From assembly GCA_903860915.1 (NCBI GenBank), contig CAIOSJ010000016.1, positions 103,210 through 167,209 on the forward strand: a stretch of DNA of 64,000 nucleotides. The letters are read 5' to 3'. The notes beneath the pieces are model-generated. The model did no database searches. It was not told the origin of the DNA and saw only the letters and a list, made by a program, of their open reading frames with translations. Source of the DNA: an uncultured Actinomycetes bacterium (GTDB taxonomy: Bacteria; Actinomycetota; Acidimicrobiia; Acidimicrobiales; RAAP-2). Position 1 is the stretch's first letter. Each line of letters begins with the position of its first letter. The translations under genes and the position numbers were made by a program. Below are positions 34,432 to 43,146 of this stretch, piece after piece.

Positions 34432-35067
34432 TTACTTGTTTGGCTGGGGCGTAATTCGTAGGTAGGGCTTGAGCTTCTTGAAACCCTTCGGGAACTTGGC
34501 CGTAGCCTCGTCGTCCGACAGGCCCGGCACAACGATGACGTCATTACCGTCAACCCAGTTAACCGGCGTCGCTACCGAATAGTCAGCCGTGAGCTGCAAG
34601 GAGTCGAGCACCCGAACGACCTCATCAATGTTGCGGCCGGTCGATGCGGGGTAGGTCAAGGTGAGCTTGACCTTCTTGTCGGGGGCAATGATGAAGACAC
34701 TGCGCACCGTCAAGGTGTCGTTGGCGTTCGGGTGGATCATGTCGTAGAGGTTCGCGATAGTGCGGTTCTCGTCAGCGATCAGGGGGAAGTTCAGCGCGGT
34801 GCCCTGGGTCTCGAGGATGTCTCCAGTCCAGCCCGCGTGCGAGTCGAGCGAGTCGACCGAGAGGCCGATGATCTTCGTGTTGCGCTTGTCAAAGTCACCC
34901 TTGCGTGCTGCGAAGGCGCCCAATTCCGTCGTGCAGACGGGTGTGAAGTCCTTGGGGTGCGAAAAGAGAATGCCCCAGCTGTCGCCGAGCCAGTCGTGGA
35001 AGGTCAGGGTACCGTCGGTGGTCTCCGCAGTGAAGTCGGGAGCCACGTCTCCGAGGCGTACTGTCAT
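34432..35067 (-). CDS. 1-Cys peroxiredoxin (Prx6 type)
   Basis: This 211-residue thiol peroxidase reduces peroxides. The peroxidatic cysteine is Cys45 in PVCTTELG, where the Prx6 class has PVCTTE, and no resolving Cys occurs in the C-terminal half. The C-terminal domain (IDEVVRVLDSLQLT, then GFKKLKPYLRITPQP) is the Prx6 dimerisation part. AAGGAG lies six bases before ATG. It is a monocistronic gene ended by a clear hairpin, divergent from the HAD phosphatase. Confidence 0.94.
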   Translation of the reverse strand: MTVRLGDVAPDFTAETTDGTLTFHDWLGDSWGILFSHPKDFTPVCTTELGAFAARKGDFDKRNTKIIGLSVDSLDSHAGWTGDILETQGTALNFPLIADENRTIANLYDMIHPNANDTLTVRSVFIIAPDKKVKLTLTYPASTGRNIDEVVRVLDSLQLTADYSVATPVNWVDGNDVIVVPGLSDDEATAKFPKGFKKLKPYLRITPQPNK

Positions 35068-35211
35068 TTTGTCTCCTTAAAATAGCGAACTCGCACGTCG
35101 AGTTGCTCGTGTTAGAGATAACTCTAGCAGAGCAATTACAATTCTCGCAAAATCCTATTGGATTAGTAGGAATTGTCACGAGGGCCCCTCGCCTCCTGCG
35201 AGAATGGAGCC

Positions 35212-35883
35212 GTGCCATCTAGCCCCGCCATTGTTGCCGCCTTCGACCTTGATGGCACATTGACCGAAGGTGGCAGCGTGGTCAGCTGGTTGCGCGATAT
35301 CGCCGGCAACCGTGGCGTCGCACTCGCCGGTCTCCAACGTCTGATCCCGCTCGCCATGGGCGCCCTGCTCAGTGGGACCGCTGCCGATGAGGCTAAGGAA
35401 TCTCTCTTTCGAGCTCTCCTGCAGGGTCGCTCCGTGCAAGAAGTGACCCTGCAATCACGCCGCTACGGCGAGGAGCATTTCGCGACCCACGAACGGCCTT
35501 TGGTCAGCGCTCGATTGAACTGGCACCTCGAGCAGGGCCATCGAGTGGTGCTCGTTTCGGCCTCTCCCCAAATCTACGTTGAGCGTATCGCTGAAATTTT
35601 GGGCGCGCACGGCGCTATTGGTACGCGACTCGCCTCGGACTCCGTGGGCGCACTGACCGGCAACTACCTCGGTAACAACTGTCGCGGCGCGGAGAAACTC
35701 CACCGACTGAGAGAGTGGATGAGCGATCAGGGCTACGACGAAAACATTGAACTCTACGCCTACGGGAATTCTCGGGGTGACCTTCGACTCTTGTCGTCCG
35801 CCACGCACCCCTACGACGTCGGCAAACTTGGTCGACTGGGGGCCCTCAGAAAGTTTCCGCGCTTGGAAATCAATACACGGTGA
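35212..35883 (+). CDS. HAD-IB phosphatase (SerB/CicA-like)
   Basis: This 223-residue HAD-superfamily hydrolase has the nucleophile motif FDLDGTLT at Asp11/Asp13, motif II VLVSASPQIYV, and motif IV YGNSRGDLRLL. The family dephosphorylates phosphoserine, glycerol phosphates or lysophosphatidic acid; no substrate domain is diagnostic here. Motif IV has N-S-R-G-D in place of the usual G-D-x-x-x-D, a moderate variation. GTG 35212 has GGAG five bases upstream and starts right before the catalytic domain, so the longer frame from 35173 is rejected. The end overlaps the convergent wzt-like gene by 14 bases. Confidence 0.85.
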   Translation: MPSSPAIVAAFDLDGTLTEGGSVVSWLRDIAGNRGVALAGLQRLIPLAMGALLSGTAADEAKESLFRALLQGRSVQEVTLQSRRYGEEHFATHERPLVSARLNWHLEQGHRVVLVSASPQIYVERIAEILGAHGAIGTRLASDSVGALTGNYLGNNCRGAEKLHRLREWMSDQGYDENIELYAYGNSRGDLRLLSSATHPYDVGKLGRLGALRKFPRLEINTR

Positions 35884-37021
35884 CGTCGAGTTGCATGTCC
35901 ACCAAGCCCGTAGCACGACCGTCGTAGACCACCTCGAGTACCGCGGCCTGGTCGCGCCACGCCAGTACTTCGATACCTCGCTCATTGGTGATGCCGACGG
36001 CTACCTCGTAGCGCCCGCTGAGCAGGTGAACGGCGGGAATTCGAACGCTCAGGCGTTGTTCTCCCGGGATCAGTGAGATCGCTGATCCCGTGGCATCGGT
36101 GCGCACGACGAGTGCCCCGCTCTCCGAACGAATTTCCATGACGAAGTGGCCGGTGAGCGACGTTTCGCTCTGGACCACAACATCCAGAGCCCACGCCTGT
36201 CCGCTGCGAGCATCAAACCTGCCCGTGGGCGTGGTGACTGTCGAAATAGCAACCACCGTTGCGGCGTCTCCCCCGGTAACCGTGGGTGCCTCGCCCAGCA
36301 ATCGCTCTCGAAAAATACGCACGGAATCTCCGGCGGATCCATCGGCTACGAGTACGCCGTGGTCGAGCACAATGGCGCGGTTGCAGAGTGCTCGAATCTG
36401 ATCGGCATTATGCGATACCAGCAGAATTGTTCTGCCGTCGGCTTTCAGCTGGTGAATTCGGTCCATGCACTTCGCTTGGAATCTCTCGTCGCCCACCGCG
36501 AGCACTTCGTCAATAACGAGGATGTCGGGATTGACGTTGACCGCTACCGCGAAGCCCAAACGCACGTACATTCCCGATGAATAGAACTTGACCGGAGTAT
36601 CGATGAAATTTTCTAGTTCCGCGAAGGCAACAATCTCGTCAAAGAGATGGTCCACCGTGCGTCGCGAGAGCCCGAGCAATGAGGCCGAGAGGTAGACGTT
36701 GTCACGCCCCGAGAGGTCGGGCTGAAATCCCGCTCCCAATTCAAGGAGACCCGCGAGCGTTCCACGTAATCGCACTTCACCACTCGAGGGCTGGAGGACG
36801 CCACAGATCGTCTTCAGCAGCGTGGACTTCCCCGAGCCGTTACGACCAAGTATGCCCACCATCTCACCCTCTTCAACGGAAAAACTCACGTCGCGCAGGG
36901 CTTCGAAATCCGTATGAGTGCCGCCACCGGGGTGCAGGATGCGGTCTTTCACCGAGGAGTGGCGTTCGTGGTGAAGACGGAAACTCTTCGAGATATTGAG
37001 GGCTTCGATGGCGTAGAGCAC
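35870..37021 (-). CDS. Polysaccharide/teichoic acid ABC exporter, ATP-binding subunit with Wzt-type C-terminal domain
   Basis: This 383-residue ATPase of the Wzt/TagH type has Walker A GRNGSGKST, a QPDLSGRDNVYLSASLLGL region, the signature YSSGMYVRLGFAVAV, Walker B ILVIDEVLAVGD, and switch LLVSHN. Residues about 255-383 form a beta-rich domain like the Wzt C-terminal carbohydrate-binding domain, which selects the glycan to be exported. GTG 37021 overlaps the permease stop by one base (TAGTG). The pair forms one exporter for an undecaprenyl-linked surface polymer. No glycosyltransferase cluster lies beside it here. Confidence 0.92.
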   Translation of the reverse strand: MLYAIEALNISKSFRLHHERHSSVKDRILHPGGGTHTDFEALRDVSFSVEEGEMVGILGRNGSGKSTLLKTICGVLQPSSGEVRLRGTLAGLLELGAGFQPDLSGRDNVYLSASLLGLSRRTVDHLFDEIVAFAELENFIDTPVKFYSSGMYVRLGFAVAVNVNPDILVIDEVLAVGDERFQAKCMDRIHQLKADGRTILLVSHNADQIRALCNRAIVLDHGVLVADGSAGDSVRIFRERLLGEAPTVTGGDAATVVAISTVTTPTGRFDARSGQAWALDVVVQSETSLTGHFVMEIRSESGALVVRTDATGSAISLIPGEQRLSVRIPAVHLLSGRYEVAVGITNERGIEVLAWRDQAAVLEVVYDGRATGLVDMQLDVTVY

Positions 37022-37959
37022 TAGAGCTCCTCCGCGAAGTTACCTTCAACGCGTCCAAAGAAACTCACAGCCGCGGCCAGGGCCACGCAGCCGACACCCA
37101 AAATAATGAGATTCATTTCCACGTACGAGGCGAGGGACCACGTTGGTAGGAGGTGAAGAGGGAGATGACTCGGTGTCGTCGACGCGACCGTGGCTGAGCG
37201 GTAGAGCACACGTTGAAAAGTCATCACGGCGGGGTTTACCGGATTCAGAAAATACATCCACGTCAGTCCGTGGCGTTGCAGCATTGGTGCCACCGTGTTC
37301 TGGTACGAGTAGACGATGGGGCTCATCCAGAACCACAATTGAACAACGACGTCCACGAGGTGCTTGGTGTCGCGTAAATAGACGTTGGCGGCGGAGAGAA
37401 AAATACCCAGGGCGCTGACTACCGACGCCAGGGCGAGCATGGCCAGTGGCAGCAGCCACAGCAAGCCCCAGGCCGGCGCGTGACCGATGATCGCGAGGAA
37501 AATCGCCATGACCAGGCACTGAATCAAGAAGTACACCAGCGCCGTGCCAACTGTCGACAAGGCCAGAATTTCTCGGGGAAAGGACACTTTTTTAACAATG
37601 GACGCGCGATCAACCACGATGGACGTCGAGGCTCCCAGCACCCCCATGAAGAAGTTCCAGACCAAGAGTCCCGAGAAGAGAAAAACCGCGAACTGCGGAA
37701 TGCCGCTCTTCATAACAATCTGAAAGACCACGAAGTACATAATCAGCGTCACTGCGGGCGCCACCATGGACCACACAATCCCCAGCACTGACGACTTGTA
37801 CTTGATCTTGATGTCGGAGGCTACGAAGTAGCTCAGTAGTTCACGCGCATCCCAAATGCTGCGACAACGTCGAACCAAGGACGGTCGAGCGCTGACTACT
37901 CGAAGCGGTCGCTCCTCCAGTGGGCGACGCACCGGTCGTGGCGCATCGCTCACGCTCAC
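37021..37959 (-). CDS. Polysaccharide ABC exporter, permease subunit (Wzm/TagG type)
   Basis: This is a 312-residue ABC-2 membrane subunit with six helices after a basic N-terminus. [21 protein letters not shown] is the amphipathic entry helix typical of Wzm and Tag[16 protein letters not shown] and [24 protein letters not shown] are family blocks in the middle and near helix 5. The GTG start overlaps the ClpP stop by four bases (GTGA), an unexpected coupling, and the gene is followed by its ATPase. Confidence 0.92.
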   Translation of the reverse strand: MSVSDAPRPVRRPLEERPLRVVSARPSLVRRCRSIWDARELLSYFVASDIKIKYKSSVLGIVWSMVAPAVTLIMYFVVFQIVMKSGIPQFAVFLFSGLLVWNFFMGVLGASTSIVVDRASIVKKVSFPREILALSTVGTALVYFLIQCLVMAIFLAIIGHAPAWGLLWLLPLAMLALASVVSALGIFLSAANVYLRDTKHLVDVVVQLWFWMSPIVYSYQNTVAPMLQRHGLTWMYFLNPVNPAVMTFQRVLYRSATVASTTPSHLPLHLLPTWSLASYVEMNLIILGVGCVALAAAVSFFGRVEGNFAEEL

Positions 37960-38546
37960 TTGCTTCCGGAACGCACCGCCGAGCGGTCGATGACTTCATC
38001 GATGAATCCGTAGTCTCGAGCTTCACTCGCCGTGAACCAACGGTCACGGTCGGAATCGTCTTCGATTCTCTGCAGGGGCTGACCCGTGTGGAACGCAATG
38101 CGCTCGGCCAGCATTTTCTTCAAGTACACAATCTGCTCCGCCTGAATAGCGATGTCCGACGCCTGGCCCTGCATGCCACCGGCGGAAGGCTGGTGCATCA
38201 AGATACGGCTGTGCGGGAGAGCGAAACGCTTTCCCGGAGTTCCGGCGCAGAGCAAGAATTGGCCCATCGACGCCGCCATTCCCACACAAATGGTGCGAAT
38301 ATCACAGCTCACGTACTGCATGGTGTCGTAAATGGCCAGACCATCGGTGACCGAGCCACCGGGTGAGTTGATGTACAGCGAGATGTCCTTGTCCTTGTCC
38401 TCAGCTTCGAGCAGGAGGAGTTCGGCGCAAATACGGTTCGCGGAGGTCTGATCCACCTGAGTACCCAGAATCACGATGCGCTCTCGCAGGAGGCGGTGAT
38501 TGAGATCGTTGCTGGCGAAGCCGTCGGACATGGAGAGTGAAGTCAT
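37956..38546 (-). CDS. clpP: ATP-dependent Clp protease proteolytic subunit
   Basis: This 196-residue serine peptidase forms the tetradecameric chamber of Clp proteases. The triad is visible: Ser93 in [11 protein letters not shown], His118 in [12 protein letters not shown], and the Asp of DRDRWF near residue 168. The oxyanion strand [12 protein letters not shown] is intact. No clpX, tig or second clpP is adjacent; instead the gene is fused translationally to the polysaccharide exporter operon. TAGATT (38558-38553) sits six bases before ATG, indicating a leaderless start. Confidence 0.96.
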   Translation of the reverse strand: MTSLSMSDGFASNDLNHRLLRERIVILGTQVDQTSANRICAELLLLEAEDKDKDISLYINSPGGSVTDGLAIYDTMQYVSCDIRTICVGMAASMGQFLLCAGTPGKRFALPHSRILMHQPSAGGMQGQASDIAIQAEQIVYLKKMLAERIAFHTGQPLQRIEDDSDRDRWFTASEARDYGFIDEVIDRSAVRSGSK

Positions 38547-38568
38547 ATCGACAATCTACCGTGTGCGT

Positions 38569-38597
38569 CTGACAAGACTCCGCACTACGCCTAGGAT
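38569..38597 (+). promoter_or_regulatory. Promoter of tRNA-Leu
   Basis: CTGACA (38569-38574) and TAGGAT (38592-38597) are separated by exactly 17 bases and lie nine bases before the mature tRNA. Both resemble the vegetative -35 and -10 consensus. It is the only two-box promoter here with a good -35. Confidence 0.7.
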
Positions 38598-38606
38598 GCG
38601 TAGCGC

Positions 38607-38688
38607 GCGGGCGTGGCGAAATGGCAGACGCGCCAGGTTTAGGTCCTGGTTCTCATTGAGAGTGGAGGTTCAAGTCCTCTCGCCCGCA
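38607..38688 (+). tRNA. tRNA-Leu (UAG)
   Basis: This class II tRNA has acceptor GCGGGCG pairing with CGCCCGC, anticodon stem CCAGG/CCTGG around TTTAGGT (anticodon TAG), a long variable arm (TCTCATTGAGA), T-arm GGAGGTTCAAGTCCTC and discriminator A. CCA is not encoded. It reads CUA and other CUN leucine codons. Confidence 0.97.
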
Positions 38689-38750
38689 CTCAGCCGTCTT
38701 TTTCCCAGCCGTGAAAATCGTTTTGGTAGCAGCCTTGTGATCCCGCCGTT

Positions 38751-40730
38751 CTAGGGACGGGCCGTCAAGGACCACGCGGTGAGGCTGGGGGTCGTGACGG
38801 GGTTGGTCACCGGTACCAACTGCAGTACGCCCGAACTTTGTCCTCGCCACAGGCTGACGTTGGCCGAGGTGATCGCCGCCGCGCCACTCGGTACGACCTG
38901 AGCCACTTGCACTCCCTGCACCTGACTCGCCGTCCAATTCAGCGGTAATTTGACGACCGTCTGGAAGTGTCCGGGGGACATCGAAAAATAGTCCATGCCG
39001 TAATTTGACCCGTACCACACGCCACCCACTTCGATACGCGCAGCCAGCCTCGCATTCGAGCCACCCGTCGTCGAAACCTCGACCACCGCGTACTGCGTAG
39101 CGTCGCCTTCCAGCATGGACGTAGGGTCAGTGGAGCGAGCCACGTACCACGTGGCGACCTCATTAGACATGGCGACGTAGGTGAACGGATAACTGCCCAT
39201 GACGGACTCTCGGGTCGCGCCACTAGCCGGGCCCGGGACTGCTGCGAGCTGAAAACGAAACTTGGTGGAACCCACCGTTGAAAAGTCGTTGTTGCCCGTA
39301 GCGTCACGGATTAAGGGGTGAGAGCCCCACCAGTGATCTGACGTGAGCGGGAAGGTCTGAGTGGTTTCGCTGAGGGCACCATCAGAATCGGGGTAGCCAG
39401 TACCAGGTACGCCACCGGAGAAATAGGTCGCCGCGACGACGTGGTGGGCGGCATCCAGCGTGAGAGTCATCGCCGTTTCAATATCCGTGAGACGGCCCCA
39501 GTGAGCCCACTCCAGCGAAGGTATGAAGGCCGTTCCGGCGTCTTCGTGCGAGAAAATGTAGGTGTAGCTCAGTACTTCCCCGCCCGCCGACGTCGGCGTC
39601 GACGTGGCGTCGACCAGCAGCGGTACGTCGTGGAGCGCCGAGGTGCTGCGTCCGTACATCACGGGGGCGAACTGCTCAACCAGTGACAAATTATTCGATG
39701 CTGACATCATCAACAGCGCAGAACCACCAACGGCGATGGTCGGCGTCTGACTGCTCGGCACCTGAGAAAGACCACCCGCGCTGGCCGACGGGCTCGCGTT
39801 CACGCTGATCTTGTAGTGATGACCGGCGCTCACCAACCCCACGAAACAGGTGTAGACGAAGGGCGAAGCACCTTGGTGTAATACAACCTGCACTGTCGGA
39901 TTCGTTCGGTGCGTCCCGCTGTCGGAAATCGAGAGGTTCGCGACCACACTGCTCGCACCCCACTTCGTGCCTTCGCCGGCCATCGAGACCTCGAGTACGC
40001 CTTCGCCCTGACCGCTGCTGGCCACCGGGCCCGTGACGAATGGCTTTGCGCCGAAACCCGTCAAGGGCGCAAGGCTGGTCACGTTGGGAGCCACTTCGGG
40101 CACGAGGGTGGTGGAGTAGGTCTTCGTGGCCGACGCCGTCACCATCCCTGACGGCGTCGTCATCTTTTGTGCCGCTCCACTCAGCCCGACGGGCTTGCTC
40201 CCCGTGAGGGGGTCCCAGGCGTCAGGTGAGAGCGCGCACGAGCCCAATGACGAACAGGCGCTGCTCGAGAAGGTGATCGCCTGCAACTTGAGACCGCTGC
40301 CGTCGAGGGTTCCTAGTTCTTCGGCCACTACGAAACACGTGGAGGTCAGACAATTAATTGCTCCGGCGGCAGTAGTCAATTTTGCTCGAACTTTCATCGT
40401 TCCGCTGAGCAGACCACTACCGTTGGCTTGCGCCACCCAGGTCGAGCGTTGCTCGCAACCATCTTGCGAGGGGCGACTCCCGGAGGTGTAGAAACCCAGC
40501 GCGATCAAGCTGCATTCCACGAGCGCCCACGTGGACTTCGGGGCGACGGGCGACAAACTCACCGCAACGGCGTCGCCGTCGTTGAGCCCCGATATCGGTG
40601 ACACACTAAAGAGTGGAGAAGCGCTCGCCGCGCTGTCGTGACTCGCGATGATGAACGAACTCCCAGCCAGCACTAGACCGGTTAGCAGGCGCCAACTCTT
40701 CGTGCGGCTAACTCGTAGTGACGCGTGCAT
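38751..40730 (-). CDS. Secreted protein with N-terminal neocarzinostatin-like domain
   Basis: This is a 659-residue exported protein. A Sec signal (basic start to residue 14, hydrophobic LLTGLVLAGSSFIIA, Ala-rich cleavage site near 38) is followed by FSVSPISGLNDGDAVAVSL, WALVECSLI, INCLTSTCFVVAEELG and GLKLQAITF. These match the order and cysteine spacing of the neocarzinostatin/macromomycin seven-strand fold. The remaining 450 residues are Ser/Thr/Gly-rich and beta-predicted; I do not recognise them. GGGAGAT lies three bases before ATG 40730, closer than usual, but better than the alternative ATG 40742. It has no operon partner. Its role may be binding of a small ligand or a surface function; that is inference. 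Confidence 0.75.
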   Translation of the reverse strand: MHASLRVSRTKSWRLLTGLVLAGSSFIIASHDSAASASPLFSVSPISGLNDGDAVAVSLSPVAPKSTWALVECSLIALGFYTSGSRPSQDGCEQRSTWVAQANGSGLLSGTMKVRAKLTTAAGAINCLTSTCFVVAEELGTLDGSGLKLQAITFSSSACSSLGSCALSPDAWDPLTGSKPVGLSGAAQKMTTPSGMVTASATKTYSTTLVPEVAPNVTSLAPLTGFGAKPFVTGPVASSGQGEGVLEVSMAGEGTKWGASSVVANLSISDSGTHRTNPTVQVVLHQGASPFVYTCFVGLVSAGHHYKISVNASPSASAGGLSQVPSSQTPTIAVGGSALLMMSASNNLSLVEQFAPVMYGRSTSALHDVPLLVDATSTPTSAGGEVLSYTYIFSHEDAGTAFIPSLEWAHWGRLTDIETAMTLTLDAAHHVVAATYFSGGVPGTGYPDSDGALSETTQTFPLTSDHWWGSHPLIRDATGNNDFSTVGSTKFRFQLAAVPGPASGATRESVMGSYPFTYVAMSNEVATWYVARSTDPTSMLEGDATQYAVVEVSTTGGSNARLAARIEVGGVWYGSNYGMDYFSMSPGHFQTVVKLPLNWTASQVQGVQVAQVVPSGAAAITSANVSLWRGQSSGVLQLVPVTNPVTTPSLTAWSLTARP

Positions 40731-40947
40731 CGGATCTCCCATGTGACTAACACTTCCTAATGAGTTGAGACTAACTACTTCCGCCGAGCCTGGTTGGCTA
40801 CTACGGCACCCCGCGGTACTATGTCGTAGAACAAGTGCTCTTTAAAAGTTTTGAAATTTCCTCTGGATTTTCCGAAAAGCTTCTGCTAAAGTCTTGTCAG
40901 CAGTGTCGGCCGCAGTTCGCGGTGGAGACCGATTCGACGTGACTGTC

Positions 40948-40971
40948 CGAGTTGGGCTCATTCTCAACTCG
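40948..40971 (+). promoter_or_regulatory. Leader hairpin before the helicase gene
   Basis: CGAGTTGGG pairs with CTCAACTCG (nine pairs, one G-T) around a six-base loop, ending five bases before the GGAGA ribosome site. A TAAAGT -10-like box at about 40892-40897 would give a leader of about 85 bases containing it. It could modulate translation with temperature or by helicase feedback. The 150 bases further upstream, to the divergent gene, show no other clear element. Confidence 0.45.
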
Positions 40972-40986
40972 TATTGGAGAACAGTC

Positions 40987-42762
40987 ATGTCCATGTCCTT
41001 TTTAGACCTTGGTGTCCCCGAAGCCCTCGTCAACCGTTTGGTTGCGCGTGGTATTTTGGAGCCCTTTCCCATCCAGGCAGCAACTATCCCTGACGCCATG
41101 GCGGGCCGCGACATCGTTGGTAAAGCCGCCACTGGTTCGGGTAAGACCCTGGCCTTCGGCCTTCCCCTCGTCGCCCACGTCGGCAAGGCGGCTCCTCGTC
41201 GCCCCCAGGGTCTCATCCTGGTTCCGACGCGTGAACTCGCCGCTCAAGTACAGAAGGAGATTGGTCAGCTGACCGCCGATCGTGGCAAGCGTGTTCTGTG
41301 CATCTACGGAGGCACCTCTTACAACATCGCTCGTAAAGCCCTCGCCCTCGGTGTGGACATTGTGGTCGCCTGCCCGGGCCGTCTCGAAGACATGCTCGAA
41401 CAGCGTGCCCTCGACCTGTCGGACATCACGACGGTGGTCGTCGACGAAGCTGACCGTATGGCCGACATGGGCTTCTTGCCTGCCGTTCGCCGCATCGTCA
41501 GTCACACCCCCGGTAACCGCCACGTCATGTTGTTCTCCGCCACTATGGGTCCTGACGTCAAGAGCCTGGTCAAGGAATTCACCCGTGACGCCGCTATTCA
41601 CGACGTCGTCGGTGAAGAAGCACCGAGTGACGTGGACCACTTCTTCTGGAAGGTTCCTCGGGAGCAGCGCTCCAGCTTTACCGCTGACATCATCGACAAG
41701 TACGAGCGGGCCATCGTCTTCACACGCACCAAGCACGGCGCCGACCGCTTGGCTCGTCAGCTCGAAGACCGTGGCATATCGGCCGTGCCGATCCACGGTG
41801 ACCGCACCCAGGCCCAGCGTGAACGGGCACTAAAGAGTGTCAAGAACGGTCAAATTCAAGTTCTCGTCGCCACCGACGTCGCCGCTCGAGGAATTCACAT
41901 TGAGGCTCTCCCCTGCGTCGTTCACTTCGACCCACCGGCCCAGGCCACCGACTACCTCCACCGTTCCGGCCGTACCGGACGTGCGGGCGCGACGGGCGTT
42001 GTGATTTCGCTCGTAGGCGAAGACACCGTGGGGCAGGTTCGCCGTCTCCAGAAGGCGCTCAATATTCCCAACGTCATCGACTCACCGGCTGACGCCGTGG
42101 CCGTTCGTCTCGGTTCCGTCGACGACGCCGCCGCCGCCGAGCGTTTGGACGATCGCCCCATGAAGTCCAGTGGCGACCGACGTCCGAGCCGTGACCGTGA
42201 CGACCGTGGTCGTAGCGAGCGTCCCCGTTTCGAGCGTTCGGATCGTCCCGAACGTCCCCGCGCGGAGCGTTCCGACCGTAGCGACCGCGGTGACCGTCCC
42301 CGTTTCGAGCGTTCGCACAGCGACCGACCGGCCAGTAGTGACCGTCCGCGTTTCGAGCGTCGTGACGACAGTCGTCCCGCCAGTAGTGACCGTCCGCGTT
42401 TCGAGCGTCGTGATGACAGTCGTCCCGCCAGTAGTGACCGTCCGCGTTTCGAGCGTCGTGATGACAGTCGTCCCGCTCGTGAGGAGCGCCCGCGTTTCGA
42501 TCGTCGTGATGACGCACCCGCTCGTAGTTCGCGTGGGGGGTCTTCGGAGGCTGTCGTTAGCTTTTTCAACGAGTCCAAGGGTTACGGTTTTGCCACTGAC
42601 TCCAAGGGCCAGGACCTCTTTATCCACTTCTCCAACATCACCATGGAGGGCTACAAGACCCTCGAAGCCGGTCAGCGCGTCGAGTACGAAATGGCTGAAG
42701 GACCGAAGGGTCTCGAAGCTCGTAACGTCCGAGTCGTTGGCGGTGGCCGCCGTCGGTCGTAA
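40987..42762 (+). CDS. DEAD-box RNA helicase fused to a cold-shock domain
   Basis: This 591-residue protein has three parts. Residues 1-380 are a complete DEAD-box core: Q-motif FPIQ, Walker A ATGSGKT (48-54), PTRELA, DEAD at 153-156, SAT at 184-186, and HRSGRTGRAG (325-334). Residues 385-520 are a very basic Arg/Asp/Ser/Pro linker with sixteen-residue repeats (DRPRFERRDDSRPASS). Residues 521-586 are a cold-shock domain with KGYGFATD and DLFIHFS, the RNP-1 and RNP-2 strands. It should unwind and bind structured RNA, perhaps in the cold. ATG 40987 follows GGAGA by six bases. DEAD helicases with a C-terminal CSD are uncommon. Confidence 0.94.
   Translation: MSMSFLDLGVPEALVNRLVARGILEPFPIQAATIPDAMAGRDIVGKAATGSGKTLAFGLPLVAHVGKAAPRRPQGLILVPTRELAAQVQKEIGQLTADRGKRVLCIYGGTSYNIARKALALGVDIVVACPGRLEDMLEQRALDLSDITTVVVDEADRMADMGFLPAVRRIVSHTPGNRHVMLFSATMGPDVKSLVKEFTRDAAIHDVVGEEAPSDVDHFFWKVPREQRSSFTADIIDKYERAIVFTRTKHGADRLARQLEDRGISAVPIHGDRTQAQRERALKSVKNGQIQVLVATDVAARGIHIEALPCVVHFDPPAQATDYLHRSGRTGRAGATGVVISLVGEDTVGQVRRLQKALNIPNVIDSPADAVAVRLGSVDDAAAAERLDDRPMKSSGDRRPSRDRDDRGRSERPRFERSDRPERPRAERSDRSDRGDRPRFERSHSDRPASSDRPRFERRDDSRPASSDRPRFERRDDSRPASSDRPRFERRDDSRPAREERPRFDRRDDAPARSSRGGSSEAVVSFFNESKGYGFATDSKGQDLFIHFSNITMEGYKTLEAGQRVEYEMAEGPKGLEARNVRVVGGGRRRS
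42331..42474 (+). repeat. Three tandem 48-base repeats in the helicase linker
   Basis: Units start at 42331, 42379 and 42427 and are almost identical (one C/T change in the first). Each is an exact multiple of three and encodes one copy of a sixteen-residue RPRFERRDDS-type repeat. Degenerate copies flank both sides. Slippage could change linker length without breaking the frame. Confidence 0.95.
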
Positions 42763-42771
42763 AGTAGTTGC

Positions 42772-43146
42772 ATGATGAATGAAAAACCACTAGTAGATCC
42801 GCACCTCGGTGCGGCCCCGGACGACCTAGTAATTGATGATCTCGTCATCGGCGATGGCGCTGAAGCCATCGCCGGTACGACGGTCGACGTGCACTACGTC
42901 GGTATTTCTGCCTCCACCGGCGAAGAATTCGACGCATCGTGGAACCGAGGAGAAACCTTCCAGTTCCCCCTCGGGGCCGGCTACGTCATCGCCGGATGGG
43001 ACCGTGGTGTCCAGGGCATGAAGATCGGTGGACGTCGCCGTCTGGTAATCCCGTCGCACTTGGGTTACGGCGCGCAAGGTGCCGGCGGCGTTATTGCCCC
43101 CAACGAAACCTTGATCTTCGTCGTCGACTTACTCGGAGTCGCCTAA
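42772..43146 (+). CDS. FKBP-type peptidyl-prolyl cis-trans isomerase
   Basis: This 124-residue single-domain FKBP catalyses prolyl isomerisation and assists folding in the cytoplasm (no signal). It shows VDVHYVGISASTGEEFDASW, FPLGAGYVIAGWDRGVQGM, and RLVIPSHLGYGAQGAGG with the active-site aromatic residues, then LIFVVDLLGV. ATG 42772 lies six bases after TAAAGT (42760-42765), which overlaps the helicase stop codon, so it is probably a separate leaderless transcript. Its last 18 bases overlap the convergent LON-domain gene. Confidence 0.95.
   Translation: MMNEKPLVDPHLGAAPDDLVIDDLVIGDGAEAIAGTTVDVHYVGISASTGEEFDASWNRGETFQFPLGAGYVIAGWDRGVQGMKIGGRRRLVIPSHLGYGAQGAGGVIAPNETLIFVVDLLGVA

Noticed and set aside
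42331..42474. 48-base tandem repeats that could look like a CRISPR or minisatellite
   Set aside because: They are in-frame repeats of a protein linker with no spacers, so they belong to the helicase gene.
41952..42627. Long Arg/Ser-rich and His/Asp-rich reading frames antisense to the helicase
   Set aside because: They mirror the repetitive sense codons, have no homology or start signals and are shadows of the real gene.
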